Assembly: GCF_018131185.1 (NCBI RefSeq)
Contig: NZ_JAFCJE010000002.1
Coordinates: 930,001-994,000, forward strand
DNA: 64,000 nucleotides
DNA from: Bradyrhizobium diazoefficiens
GTDB taxonomy: Bacteria > Pseudomonadota > Alphaproteobacteria > Rhizobiales > Xanthobacteraceae
Reading direction: 5' to 3'
A program made the translations under genes and the position numbers. Below are positions 16,529-23,992 of the stretch, piece after piece. The notes below the pieces were generated by a model. It did not search any database. It saw only the letters and a list, made by a program, of their open reading frames with translations, and was not told the DNA's origin. Every line of letters starts with the position of its first letter. Position 1 is the first letter of the stretch.

Positions 16529-16927
16529 ATGATCGAAGCATCCACCTTCCTGCGCCGCGCCCTGCTCGCCGATGCCGTCTTCAGCGGCGTCGCCGCGCTC
16601 GGATTCACTTTTGGCGCAGGCGCCTTCGCGGCGCTTTTCAGCCTACCCGAGGCGTTGTTGCGCGAGACCGGCTTGTTCCTGATCGCCTATACGGCGCTGG
16701 TCGGCTGGCTCGCCTCGCGCGCCGCGGTGCCGAAGCCGCTCCTGCTCCTCGTCATCATCGGCAACGCCGCATGGACGGTCGGCAGCATCGGTCTGCTGCT
16801 GTCCGGCGCGGTGTCGCCGAACCTTGCAGGCGAGCTGATGGTCGTGGCGCAGGCCATCGCCACCGGCGTGTTCGCCGAGCTGCAATATGTGGGATGGCGC
16901 AAGAGCGGGACTGCGGTCGCGGCGTGA
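16529..16927 (+). CDS. four-helix membrane protein, unknown function
   Basis: A protein of 132 residues with four predicted membrane helices (about residues 15-37, 45-66, 71-92 and 97-120) separated by short loops. AAGGAGAA at 16516-16522 fixes ATG 16529; the frame stays open upstream to 16142 but through the preceding gene. I do not recognise the family. It is likely co-transcribed with the 76-residue gene and controlled by the adjacent XRE regulator. Confidence 0.72.
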   Translation: MIEASTFLRRALLADAVFSGVAALGFTFGAGAFAALFSLPEALLRETGLFLIAYTALVGWLASRAAVPKPLLLLVIIGNAAWTVGSIGLLLSGAVSPNLAGELMVVAQAIATGVFAELQYVGWRKSGTAVAA

Positions 16928-16930
16928 TGG

Positions 16931-16993
16931 CTCTCGTGTCCCGGACGCGCTGCAACGCTTTTGGCGTTGCGGCGCAGGGCCGGGACACGAGAG
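16931..16993. repeat. long inverted repeat, probable bidirectional terminator
   Basis: CTCTCGTGTCCCGG at 16931-16944 pairs perfectly with its complement at 16980-16993, and an inner stem (GCGCTGCAACGC with GCGTTGCGGCGC) nearly closes the loop. It sits four bases past the stop of the rightward gene and seven before the stop of the convergent SET gene. The GTGTCCCGG arm is typical of a dispersed Bradyrhizobium palindrome. Confidence 0.7.
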
Positions 16994-16999
16994 CGCAGG

Positions 17000-17572
17000 C
17001 TATGCGCGCGCGCCGTTCTTCTTGCCAACGGCGTGGCCGTTGAGCTTCTTCTTTTTGACAGCCTTATGCTTAACGCCCTTCGCGCCCGCCTTCTGCGCCT
17101 TGCGCTCGGCCCGCGCCTTCACCTTGGCGGCTTCGGCCCGCGCTTCGGCGCGCAGCTTCTTGCGCTTCTTCTCGCAGGAGTCGCACTTGCAGCCGATCGG
17201 CTTCAGATAGGCTTTGAAATAGTCGGTGCCGTAATCGTAGTTGATCTCGTCGCCCGGTTCGATGTTCTTGATCGCGCGGATGAAGACCTTGCGCTCGCGC
17301 GGGCGGACGTCGGATTCCGCATTGGGACGGCAGGAATGGTTGATGTAGCGGGCGAGGTTCTTGCGCACCGAGCCATCGATGGTCCAGCGCCCGTTGAGCT
17401 CGAACAGATATTTGTTCTCGATCTCGTCGTGGGCGGGAATCCGCGAATCCAGGATCGGTCCGTAATAACGGATGATCCGGGTGCCCTTCTTGATCGGCTT
17501 GGTGGCGAAGAGGCCGAGTCCGGTCTTGGAGCGGCCGACGCGATAGGGTTTGTTCGACGATGTGGCTGGCAT
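17000..17572 (-). CDS. SET-domain protein-lysine methyltransferase with basic tail
   Basis: A protein of 190 residues. A SET domain fills residues about 10-120: the N-terminal GLGLFATKPIKKGT, the AdoMet-binding pseudoknot NHSCRPN at 78-84, and the catalytic tyrosine region YDYG at 112-115. Post-SET cysteines follow (Cys128, Cys130, Cys133), which with the SET cysteine usually hold zinc. The last 57 residues are a Lys/Arg/Ala-rich tail resembling histone H1-like tails. The family transfers methyl groups to lysine in proteins; the bacterial substrate is unknown. ATG 17572 is preferred over TTG 17578. No partner gene is in the same operon. Confidence 0.88.
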   Translation of the reverse strand: MPATSSNKPYRVGRSKTGLGLFATKPIKKGTRIIRYYGPILDSRIPAHDEIENKYLFELNGRWTIDGSVRKNLARYINHSCRPNAESDVRPRERKVFIRAIKNIEPGDEINYDYGTDYFKAYLKPIGCKCDSCEKKRKKLRAEARAEAAKVKARAERKAQKAGAKGVKHKAVKKKKLNGHAVGKKNGARA

Positions 17573-17733
17573 GATCAAATAAAGGAGGACGCGAACGAGG
17601 CTGGAGAGCCCAAGGCGAAGCCGCTCTTCTAGAACGATTCCGCGCCGCTGTCAGGTATATCCCGCCCCTGTTTGAACCTTGCCCACAATGAAGACGTCTG
17701 ATGGTACGAAGTTCCAGTCCCGTCAAAGCCCTC

Positions 17734-18342
17734 ATGATGAACCACGTCACCCGCACAGGCCTCGCTGCCTTGATGATTTGTATCGGGCTCAACAGCGCCA
17801 GCGCCCAATCCATGGGCAGCACCTACACCTCGACGGCGCCAAAGAACTGCCGCCAGGTCGGCAAGCCCAGCGAGCTCGACGGCAGCACGACGCGCATCTG
17901 TCCGGGCAAGGACGGCCTCATGGTGCTGATCGCCGAGGACGATCTTCGCGAAATCGTCTCCGTCGGGCGCAACCGCAAGAAAGCGGCGGAGGAACCTGCG
18001 GCCCAGGTCTGGTTCGGCCCGTTCAATTCTTCCGAGACGACCATCGAATGGCGCGCCATGGACGCAAAGCCGTTCGCGATCATCCAGCGCTGGCATATCG
18101 CCGACAGCAGCGATCCCGACAAGCAGGGGCGGCCGAACACCAGGGCCATGCTGGTCGTGACCCGACTGCCGCCGGGCGCGGTCTGCCATGTCGCCTATGT
18201 CGATGCGGCCGCCAATCCCACCGCCAATGAGCTCGCACGCAAGGCCGCCGACGATCTCGCCCGCGGCTTCACCTGCGGCAAGGACGAGGTGAAGATCATC
18301 GGCACGCGCGGCCGCGCCGTCGAGCTCGCGACGATGCGCTAG
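17734..18342 (+). CDS. hypothetical exported protein
   Basis: About 202 residues with a signal peptide (HVTRTGLAALMICIGLNSASA). The mature protein has four cysteines (in KNCRQ, RICPGK, AVCHVA, FTCGK), suggesting two disulfides, and a C-terminal segment typical of small periplasmic Bradyrhizobium proteins. Adjacent ATGs at 17734 and 17737 are both possible starts; an ATG at 17701 would put extra residues before the signal. No domain recognised. The stop overlaps the convergent Lys-rich gene by four bases. Confidence 0.65.
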   Translation: MMNHVTRTGLAALMICIGLNSASAQSMGSTYTSTAPKNCRQVGKPSELDGSTTRICPGKDGLMVLIAEDDLREIVSVGRNRKKAAEEPAAQVWFGPFNSSETTIEWRAMDAKPFAIIQRWHIADSSDPDKQGRPNTRAMLVVTRLPPGAVCHVAYVDAAANPTANELARKAADDLARGFTCGKDEVKIIGTRGRAVELATMR

Positions 18343-18974
18343 CCTCTCGCCTTGGCGCGCCGATAGCGCGCCAGCAGCCGTTCTCCCTTGGCCGCGATGC
18401 GCCGCGCCGCCGCCACCGTTTTCGGAACCGGCTCGCTCCAGGCATGCGCCGACAATGCGTGGCGGGTCGGCTGCCCCTCCGCATCGACCAGCGGCGGCAG
18501 TTTCGTGCGGCCATAGAAGCGCACGGCCCAGCTGCCTTTCCGCCGCATCTCCTGTGGAGTCATATCTGATTCCTTCTTGGTGACGCCGGGCCGCAATTGG
18601 GCGCCCTGCTTGCGCGCAAACGCCTTGCGGCCCGCCGCGGTCAGGCCGCCGCGTGGATCCCTTTCGCGCGCGGATGCGCTGCGCTTGCGGGTCTTGGCTT
18701 TCTTCGTGGTGCGCTTGCGGGTCTTCTTCGCAGACGTCTTCGACTTTTCTTTTGACGTTTTCGACCTTGAAGTTTTCTTGGAGCTCTTGGTCTTGGAGGA
18801 TTTCTTCTTCGCTGCCATGCGCATGTTGTCCACGAGGTTGGGATAAGAGCGACCAGCGCGGCGGGCGCGCGCTTTTGCCGCCGATTTCTGCGCGGGACTG
18901 AGATGCTTTGAGGACTTGCCGGCCCGCTTGCGGGGATTCGAGCGTTTCCAGGGAGCACGAGCTGTTTTTGCCAT
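18339..18974 (-). CDS. Lys/Arg-rich nucleoid-protein-like polypeptide
   Basis: A protein of 211 residues in three parts. The first 50 are basic, with KSAAKARARRAGRSYPNLVDNM. Residues about 52-105 are almost only Lys, Ser, Thr and Arg (a run of KKSSKTKSSKKTSRSK type), like eukaryotic H1 tails. The C-terminal part has GGLTAAGRKAFARKQGA and MTPQEMRRKGSWAVRFYGR, a pattern that recurs in small basic rhizobial proteins. DNA binding is likely from composition, but not shown. It lies 0.8 kb from the SET-domain gene, which makes it a natural candidate substrate. Confidence 0.7.
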   Translation of the reverse strand: MAKTARAPWKRSNPRKRAGKSSKHLSPAQKSAAKARARRAGRSYPNLVDNMRMAAKKKSSKTKSSKKTSRSKTSKEKSKTSAKKTRKRTTKKAKTRKRSASARERDPRGGLTAAGRKAFARKQGAQLRPGVTKKESDMTPQEMRRKGSWAVRFYGRTKLPPLVDAEGQPTRHALSAHAWSEPVPKTVAAARRIAAKGERLLARYRRAKARG

Positions 18975-19020
18975 GCGGCGTCAACGCCTGATCACGGCAA
19001 GAGTTGCGCAGGTCCGTCGA

Positions 19021-19752
19021 TCAGCAGCTCGGCAGCTTCGCCGTAACGGGCGCGGTCAGCATCGCCTCCAGGAGCCGCTCGGCCGTGGTTCCTTCCGGCA
19101 GCCGCTCCAGAATATCCTTCAGTCGGCCGTCGAGCAGAAGCGTGGTGAAGCCGTGGACCATGGACCAGGCCCGTGCGATCGCGGCGCCCTGGTTAAGCGT
19201 CAGCGCGTCGCCGCTGATCTGCTCCTGCCGCATCATGCCGACCGCATTCGCAAGTCCGGCGAAGGAGGCTTCGGCCGCCTCGTGCAGCGAGGGCCTGGAA
19301 TAATCGAGCCGCTCGGTGCGGAACATGATGCCGTACATGCCGGGATGAGCCTGCGCGTAGGCAACATAGGCTTTCGGGCGCGCCAGCGCATGCTCGAGCG
19401 GCGTGGAGGCGGCATTGGACGAGGCAGCCATCGCGTCGTTGAACTGGCGGAAGCCGATCGCCGCAAGCTCGCTCAGCAGCCCGGTGAGGTCGCCGAAGTG
19501 ATGGGTGGGGGCGGCATGCGAGACGCCCGCCTCGCGCGCCACGGCGCGCAATGTGAGACCGGCGAGCCCATCGCGTTCCAGCACCCGTTCGGCGGCCTCG
19601 AGCAGCGCCTCGCGCAGGGCGCCGTGATGGTACGGCGTCTCGGTCTTCGCGCTTCCCGCGCGGCGTGGTGCACGCGGTGCCGCGATCGAGGCCGCTCTTC
19701 TGGGGGCGCGCGAGCTTCGCGCGGTGTCGCTCTTGGTGTCGGTCTTGGTCAT
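19021..19752 (-). CDS. TetR/AcrR-family repressor
   Basis: A protein of 243 residues with a basic, disordered N terminus of about 35 residues and then a TetR helix-turn-helix (LREALLEAAERVL, then LRAVAREAGVSHAAPTHHFGDLTGLL). The C-terminal dimer/ligand domain ends PVTAKLPSC. It is divergent from the carotenoid oxygenase gene, and two copies of a GTAAAGAT dyad lie in the spacer. ATG 19752 is used; the much longer frame upstream is antisense to the oxygenase gene. The ligand may be the oxygenase substrate or product, which is inference. Confidence 0.85.
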   Translation of the reverse strand: MTKTDTKSDTARSSRAPRRAASIAAPRAPRRAGSAKTETPYHHGALREALLEAAERVLERDGLAGLTLRAVAREAGVSHAAPTHHFGDLTGLLSELAAIGFRQFNDAMAASSNAASTPLEHALARPKAYVAYAQAHPGMYGIMFRTERLDYSRPSLHEAAEASFAGLANAVGMMRQEQISGDALTLNQGAAIARAWSMVHGFTTLLLDGRLKDILERLPEGTTAERLLEAMLTAPVTAKLPSC

Positions 19753-19771
19753 TTGCAAGCTATATGACGCA

Positions 19772-19790
19772 ATATTGACAGTGTAAAGAT
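19772..19790. promoter_or_regulatory. TetR operator candidate, site 1 (imperfect dyad)
   Basis: ATATTGAC-agt-GTAAAGAT, a dyad with two mismatches. It lies 20 bp before the repressor start, a natural autoregulation site. It includes TTGACA, a possible -35. Confidence 0.6.
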
Positions 19791-19824
19791 TTCGCTTGAC
19801 CGATGCGGCAATCGGCGCTACCGA

Positions 19825-19843
19825 ATCTTTACGTCGTAAAGAT
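19825..19843. promoter_or_regulatory. TetR operator candidate, site 2 (perfect dyad)
   Basis: ATCTTTAC-gtc-GTAAAGAT is a perfect 8+3+8 inverted repeat, 14 bp before the GTG start of the carotenoid oxygenase. It follows a plausible TTGACC-N17-TACCGA promoter, so binding would block transcription. Confidence 0.7.
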
Positions 19844-19857
19844 AGGGAGGATATGCC

Positions 19858-21255
19858 GTGCAGCACGACTCCGTCACCGAGCGCCGCAACAATATCGCGC
19901 CGATCCCGTTCGAAGCGGACGCGCCCTTTCTGAAGATCATCGGCGAATTGCCGCGCGAGCTGAACGGCGTGCTCTATCGCAACGGCCCCAATCCGCAGTT
20001 CGAATCTCCCGGCGCGCATTGGTTCGTCGGCGACGGCATGCTGCACGCCTTCCATCTCGAGAACGGCCGCGCCAGCTATCGCAATCGCTGGGTCCGAACG
20101 CCGAAATGGCTCGCCGAGCACGATGCCGGCCGCGCCCTGTTCGGCGGCTTCGGCCGCAAGCTGCCGGATGCTCCCGCCAATCTCACCGATGGCGGCGTTG
20201 CCAACACCAACATCATCTTCCATGCCGGCAAGCTGCTGGCGCTTGAAGAAGCGCATCTGCCGACCGAGATCGAGCCGGGCACGCTGGCAACGCGCGGCTA
20301 TCACGACTACCAGGGCCGCGTCGCCGGCAGTTTCACGGCGCATCCGAAGATCGACCCTGTGACCGGCGAGCTGGTGTTCTTCGGCTACAACGCGGCAGGT
20401 CCGCTGACGCCCGCCCTCTCCTACGGCTCGATCGATGCCTCCGGCAAGGCAACGCGCTTCGAACGGTTCGAGGCGCCCTATGCCAGCATGGTGCACGACT
20501 TCATCGTCACCGCGAACCACGTGCTGTTTCCGATCCTCCCGATTACCGGCAGCATGGAGCGCGCAATGAGCGGACGGCCGCCCTATGCCTGGGAGCCGGA
20601 CAAGGGCGCCTATGTCGGCGTGATGAAGCGGAGCGGCACGGCCAAGGAGATCGTCTGGTTTCGAGCTGAGGCCTGCTACGTCTTCCACGTCATGAATGCG
20701 TGGGAGGACGGGAACCGCATCGTCGCCGACGTCATGCAGTTCGAGGAAGCGCCGCTGTTTCCCCATCCCGACGGCCGTCCAACCGATCCGGAGAAGTCGC
20801 GCGCCCGGCATTGCCGCTGGACCTTCGACCTCTCAGGCAATACCGACCGCTTCCAGCAGACCTACCTGGACGATCTCACCGGCGAATTCCCGCGCATCGA
20901 CGACCGCCGCGCCGGGCTGAGAAACCGTCACGGCTGGTACGCCTGCGCCAACCCGCGGCTGCCGATGTTCGGCGCGCTCTCCGGCGTCGTCCATGTCGAC
21001 GGCTACGGCCGGCGGCTCGGCCATTATCTGCTGCCGGCCGGCGACACCATCTCCGAGCCGGTGTTCGTCGAACGATCGAAGGATGCGACTGAGGGCGATG
21101 GCTGGCTGCTGGCGGTGGTCTGGCGCGCGCGGGAGAACCGCAGCGACCTCGCCGTGTTCAACGCCACCGATGTCGAGGCGGGACCCGTCGCGCTGGTGCA
21201 GCTCGGCCACCGCGTGCCCGATGGTTTTCACGGCAATTGGGTGGGGGCGGCATAG
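19858..21255 (+). CDS. carotenoid/stilbene oxygenase (RPE65 family)
   Basis: A protein of 465 residues of the carotenoid cleavage oxygenase superfamily, non-haem iron enzymes that split a carbon-carbon double bond with O2. The four iron-binding histidines are all visible: His162 (TAHPK), His213 (MVHDF), His277 (VFHVMN) and His458 (FHGNW). The N-terminal LYRNGPNP and HWFVGDGMLH segments are typical. The start is GTG 19858 with GGGAGG upstream; the nearby ATG is out of frame. No carotenoid synthesis gene is close, so the substrate could be an apocarotenoid or a lignin-derived stilbene. Control by the divergent TetR repressor is likely. Confidence 0.88.
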   Translation: MQHDSVTERRNNIAPIPFEADAPFLKIIGELPRELNGVLYRNGPNPQFESPGAHWFVGDGMLHAFHLENGRASYRNRWVRTPKWLAEHDAGRALFGGFGRKLPDAPANLTDGGVANTNIIFHAGKLLALEEAHLPTEIEPGTLATRGYHDYQGRVAGSFTAHPKIDPVTGELVFFGYNAAGPLTPALSYGSIDASGKATRFERFEAPYASMVHDFIVTANHVLFPILPITGSMERAMSGRPPYAWEPDKGAYVGVMKRSGTAKEIVWFRAEACYVFHVMNAWEDGNRIVADVMQFEEAPLFPHPDGRPTDPEKSRARHCRWTFDLSGNTDRFQQTYLDDLTGEFPRIDDRRAGLRNRHGWYACANPRLPMFGALSGVVHVDGYGRRLGHYLLPAGDTISEPVFVERSKDATEGDGWLLAVVWRARENRSDLAVFNATDVEAGPVALVQLGHRVPDGFHGNWVGAA

Positions 21256-21260
21256 GAGCT

Positions 21261-21383
21261 GTCATTCCGGGGCGCGACGAAGTCGCGAGCCCGGATCCAT
21301 TGGCAGCATTACGCGTAGCGAAATGGATTCTCAGATGTGCAATTGCGCACCGTAGCTCGACGCTTCGCCTCGCCCGGAATGAC
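21261..21383. repeat. palindromic repeat, family A
   Basis: Begins GTCATTCCGGGGCGCG and ends with the complementary CCCGGAATGAC; the arms enclose a less conserved centre. A second copy is at 34832-34934. It lies just past the oxygenase stop and may act as a terminator or RNA stabiliser. Confidence 0.7.
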
Positions 21384-21396
21384 GGAAGAGTTTCAC

Positions 21397-21654
21397 ATGC
21401 CCTCGATCACTGCAGATTGCCTGGCCGTCCTCGTCCTGACCTGCGCCGCGCTCACGCCGCAGATGGTGCGGCGGCCGCCGGACGGACAGCCAATCTTCAA
21501 CGGCGGCATCTTGCTCGTCGCCGGCATCCTGATCGCCGCCACGCTGCCGCGTCTTTCTCGTCTGCCCTGGGCTGCCATCGCCGAGGAGGCATCCGAGCAA
21601 GCGCTCGCTGCGATTGAACTCTTGCAGGCTGCCTACATCATTTTGACGCTGTAA
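21397..21654 (+). CDS. possible small membrane protein
   Basis: An 85-residue frame beginning MPSITADCLAVLVL with two hydrophobic stretches (about 6-20 and 35-50). No good ribosome-binding site precedes ATG 21397 and no family is recognised. Its last codons coincide with a sequence that also occurs as the TetR operator/promoter near 19772, which argues that part of it may be regulatory rather than coding. Confidence 0.35.
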   Translation: MPSITADCLAVLVLTCAALTPQMVRRPPDGQPIFNGGILLVAGILIAATLPRLSRLPWAAIAEEASEQALAAIELLQAAYIILTL

Positions 21655-21658
21655 AGAT
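21640..21658. promoter_or_regulatory. third copy of the TetR operator, upstream of the YciB-like gene
   Basis: ATTTTGAC-gct-GTAAAGAT. The match to site 1 extends on both sides: 27 of 31 bases agree between 19772-19802 and 21640-21670, including the following CGCTTGACCG. It lies 177 bp upstream of the YciB-like gene. Confidence 0.6.
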
Positions 21659-21834
21659 TGCGCTTGACCGGCCGCATCGGTGTTGGCGGGTACCATCCCG
21701 GCCTGGGGTCTCGCGGCCGCTTTCGCCGTCCGCAAGAGGGCCATCTATTCATAAAGTGATATCCCGAGTATCGCTGGACCAAGTATGGTAGATCCACCCG
21801 CGCATTGCCCAACGCCCCGCTGAACAGGATCACG

Positions 21835-22389
21835 ATGAAAGACGTCTTTGCCCGTCTCGGCTCCGATCTTTTCTCCGCCATCCTCTTCCTAGCCGTCTAC
21901 CTCATCACCGACAATATCGTCCTGGCGACGGCGGTGGCGATCGCCGGCGCGTTCGCGCAAGTGATCTATGCCCGCGTCAAGGGGCAGCAGCTCAACTACA
22001 TGACCTATGCGAGCCTCGCGCTCGTCGTTGGACTGGGCGCGATCACATTGCTCACCAACGATGCCCGCTTCATGCTGGCAAAGCCCGCGATCGCGCATTT
22101 CGCGATCGGCCTCATCATGCTCAAGCGCGGCTGGATGCTGCGCTACATGCCGCCGATCGTCGTAGAGACGGTTCCGGAATATGTGACCGCCGCAGGCTAT
22201 GCCTGGGCGGCGCTGATGTTCGTGATCGGCGCCGGCATGATCGTGGTCGCCTCCACGGGCGATCTGAAGCTGTGGGCGTTTTATCTCACGGTGGTCGCGG
22301 GCGGTGGCAAGATCCTGGCCTTTGCCCTCCAATACGTCGTTCTGCGCCTCATCGTCAGCAGCCGCCGGCGTGCCGCTGCCCGCGCTTAA
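21835..22389 (+). CDS. YciB/IspZ-like septation-associated membrane protein
   Basis: A protein of 184 residues with five or six predicted membrane helices; FAQVIYARVKGQQ and the second-half helices resemble the inner-membrane YciB (septation protein A/IspZ) family, linked to envelope synthesis. ATG 21835 is chosen as the start; an in-frame ATG at 21805 would add ten polar residues. A copy of the TetR operator/promoter sequence lies upstream, suggesting co-regulation with the carotenoid oxygenase. Family assignment is moderate because conservation in YciB is low. Confidence 0.65.
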   Translation: MKDVFARLGSDLFSAILFLAVYLITDNIVLATAVAIAGAFAQVIYARVKGQQLNYMTYASLALVVGLGAITLLTNDARFMLAKPAIAHFAIGLIMLKRGWMLRYMPPIVVETVPEYVTAAGYAWAALMFVIGAGMIVVASTGDLKLWAFYLTVVAGGGKILAFALQYVVLRLIVSSRRRAAARA

Positions 22390-22495
22390 ATGCCTCCAAT
22401 GCAGGGTTAGGCAGCCGCGCCGAGTTGGGTTATAGGCTCGCCTCAGGACTGGCCGCGGATCGTCGCGGTCCGCCGGGATTGTTCGGGAGACGGGA

Positions 22496-22792
22496 ATGGC
22501 CGTGGACGGCAACTGGAATCTGACCATGACGACGCCGATGGGCGAGCGCCAGGCGACGTTGAGCCTGAAGGCTGCGGGCGGCACGCTCACGGGCACGCAA
22601 GGTGCGGAAGGTAATACCGCCGAGATCTTCGACGGCACTGTCTCCGGCGACAACGTCTCCTGGAAGGTCTCGATCACCAACCCGATGCCGCTCACGCTCG
22701 AATTCACCGGCACCGTCTCGGGCGACAACATCAGCGGCGAGATGGGCATCGGCCCCATGGGCAGCTTCCCGTTCACGGGCGCGCGGGCGTAA
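22496..22792 (+). CDS. small beta-rich hypothetical protein
   Basis: A protein of 98 residues without a signal peptide. It is made of alternating short strands and has an internal near-repeat, DGTVSGDNVSW followed by TGTVSGDNISG, which suggests a small beta-barrel or sandwich of duplicated hairpins. GGGAGA precedes ATG 22496. Similar short proteins are common in alphaproteobacteria without known role. It is 14 bp before the next gene and may share its transcript. Confidence 0.7.
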   Translation: MAVDGNWNLTMTTPMGERQATLSLKAAGGTLTGTQGAEGNTAEIFDGTVSGDNVSWKVSITNPMPLTLEFTGTVSGDNISGEMGIGPMGSFPFTGARA

Positions 22793-22806
22793 CGCCCTCG
22801 CGTCGA

Positions 22807-23733
22807 ATGAGCATGCATTGGCTTCGCCTCGTCGCGGCAACGATCCTCTCTGTCGCGACACAAGCGGCGATTGCGGACGACAACGAACCGGCGTGGCGCG
22901 CAAGCGCGCTCGCCTTCGTTCCCGCTGGTTATGTTGGCGGCACGGCTTATCGAACCGAAGGCACGACGGGTTACCTCGCCGTCTATCCCGCAACCTCGAA
23001 CGATCCGAAGACTCCGGCCAGCGTATTCGCTGTGCGTCAGAGTCTCGTCGTCACGCTGACCCCGGATGCAACCCGCGCGGTCTCAGCCGAATTGAAGTCG
23101 CGCTCCGAGCCGGCCCCTGACGGCGACGAGACAGATTTCGCTAAACTGCACGCCGAGCTCGCGGCAAAGCGCAAAACCCTGCCCGACGGCACCGAGCCCT
23201 GCGCTCTTGGCGCGTGGTCCATCGATAAGGATCCGAACGGCCTCAACGTGCGCGCGGAGCCTTCGGTGAAAGCGCACGTGCTCGGCATTCTGCCCCCGCC
23301 GTACCGGCTGAAGCTCGGCGGAGCCGAGAACACGCCCGAGGGCGGCTGGCTGACGGAATTCCGCATCATCGGCTTCCGGGATGGCTGGTTCCTGATCGAA
23401 GGCGCCAAGCCGCCGGGCAAGGACTACGAGGACGAGAAAAGATATCCGCGCAACGCGCCAAAGCCCTATGCCGGGCGCGGTTGGGTCGCGGCAAACAAGG
23501 TCGGCGCCAGCTATGCCAATGGCTCCGCACGTGCGGGTGGGCTGTTTCAGGCGCCCTTCGTCGACGCCAAATGGACGCCCGCCCAGCGCGAGCTCGGCGG
23601 CCCGATCGACAGCGACGGCGGGCCAAAGCGGCTTCTCGCCTGCAGCGGATATTGGGGACTCGTCGAGAGCCATGACGGCGTCCGCGGCTGGTGGCGCGCG
23701 TTGTGCTCGAACCAGGTCACGAATTGCAGCTAA
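22807..23733 (+). CDS. exported SH3-like domain protein
   Basis: A protein of 308 residues with a signal peptide (HWLRLVAATILSVATQAAIA). A bacterial SH3-like segment lies about residues 145-225: LNVRAEPSVKAHVLGILPP, then a GWFLIEGA strand and GRGWVAANKV. This fold binds peptidoglycan or protein peptides in the envelope. The C terminus has two cysteines (LLACSGYW, ALCSNQV). Start ATG 22807, or the in-frame ATG two codons later. Confidence 0.7.
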   Translation: MSMHWLRLVAATILSVATQAAIADDNEPAWRASALAFVPAGYVGGTAYRTEGTTGYLAVYPATSNDPKTPASVFAVRQSLVVTLTPDATRAVSAELKSRSEPAPDGDETDFAKLHAELAAKRKTLPDGTEPCALGAWSIDKDPNGLNVRAEPSVKAHVLGILPPPYRLKLGGAENTPEGGWLTEFRIIGFRDGWFLIEGAKPPGKDYEDEKRYPRNAPKPYAGRGWVAANKVGASYANGSARAGGLFQAPFVDAKWTPAQRELGGPIDSDGGPKRLLACSGYWGLVESHDGVRGWWRALCSNQVTNCS

Positions 23734-23802
23734 GCATCCGATTACCTCGCTCCGCAGCGGCAGAGCGGTCTGCAGGTACGCGTGGCGAGGGCTGAGCAAG
23801 CG

Positions 23803-23932
23803 CCTCGTCCTTCGAGACGACCGCTTCGCGGTCTCCTCAGGATGAGGCTGAGCTGCGTCAGTGTTCTTGGCCGCGACCGCGTACTCCGCCCTCATCCTGA
23901 GGGCCCGCCAACGGCGGGCGTCTCGAAGGATG
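23803..23932. repeat. palindromic repeat, family D
   Basis: CCTCGTCCTTCGAGACG at the left end is mirrored by CGTCTCGAAGGATG at the right, with an inner CTCAGGATGAGG/CCTCATCCTGAG pair. It fills most of the 258-bp space between the SH3-like gene and the convergent fumarase. Confidence 0.7.
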
Positions 23933-23992
23933 CGCCGCAGGCAAGCTGCGCCCAAGCCGGTCGTCCCGCCCCAAGCATGGGCGAGCGAAGCG

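Noticed and set aside
17581..17589. AAAGGAGG-like ribosome-binding site on the plus strand upstream of 17600
   Set aside because: No start codon follows at a useful distance in an open frame; it is in the leader of the leftward SET gene.
23734..23992. Short frames over the family-D repeat
   Set aside because: They run across both palindrome arms, have no ribosome-binding site and no codon preference.
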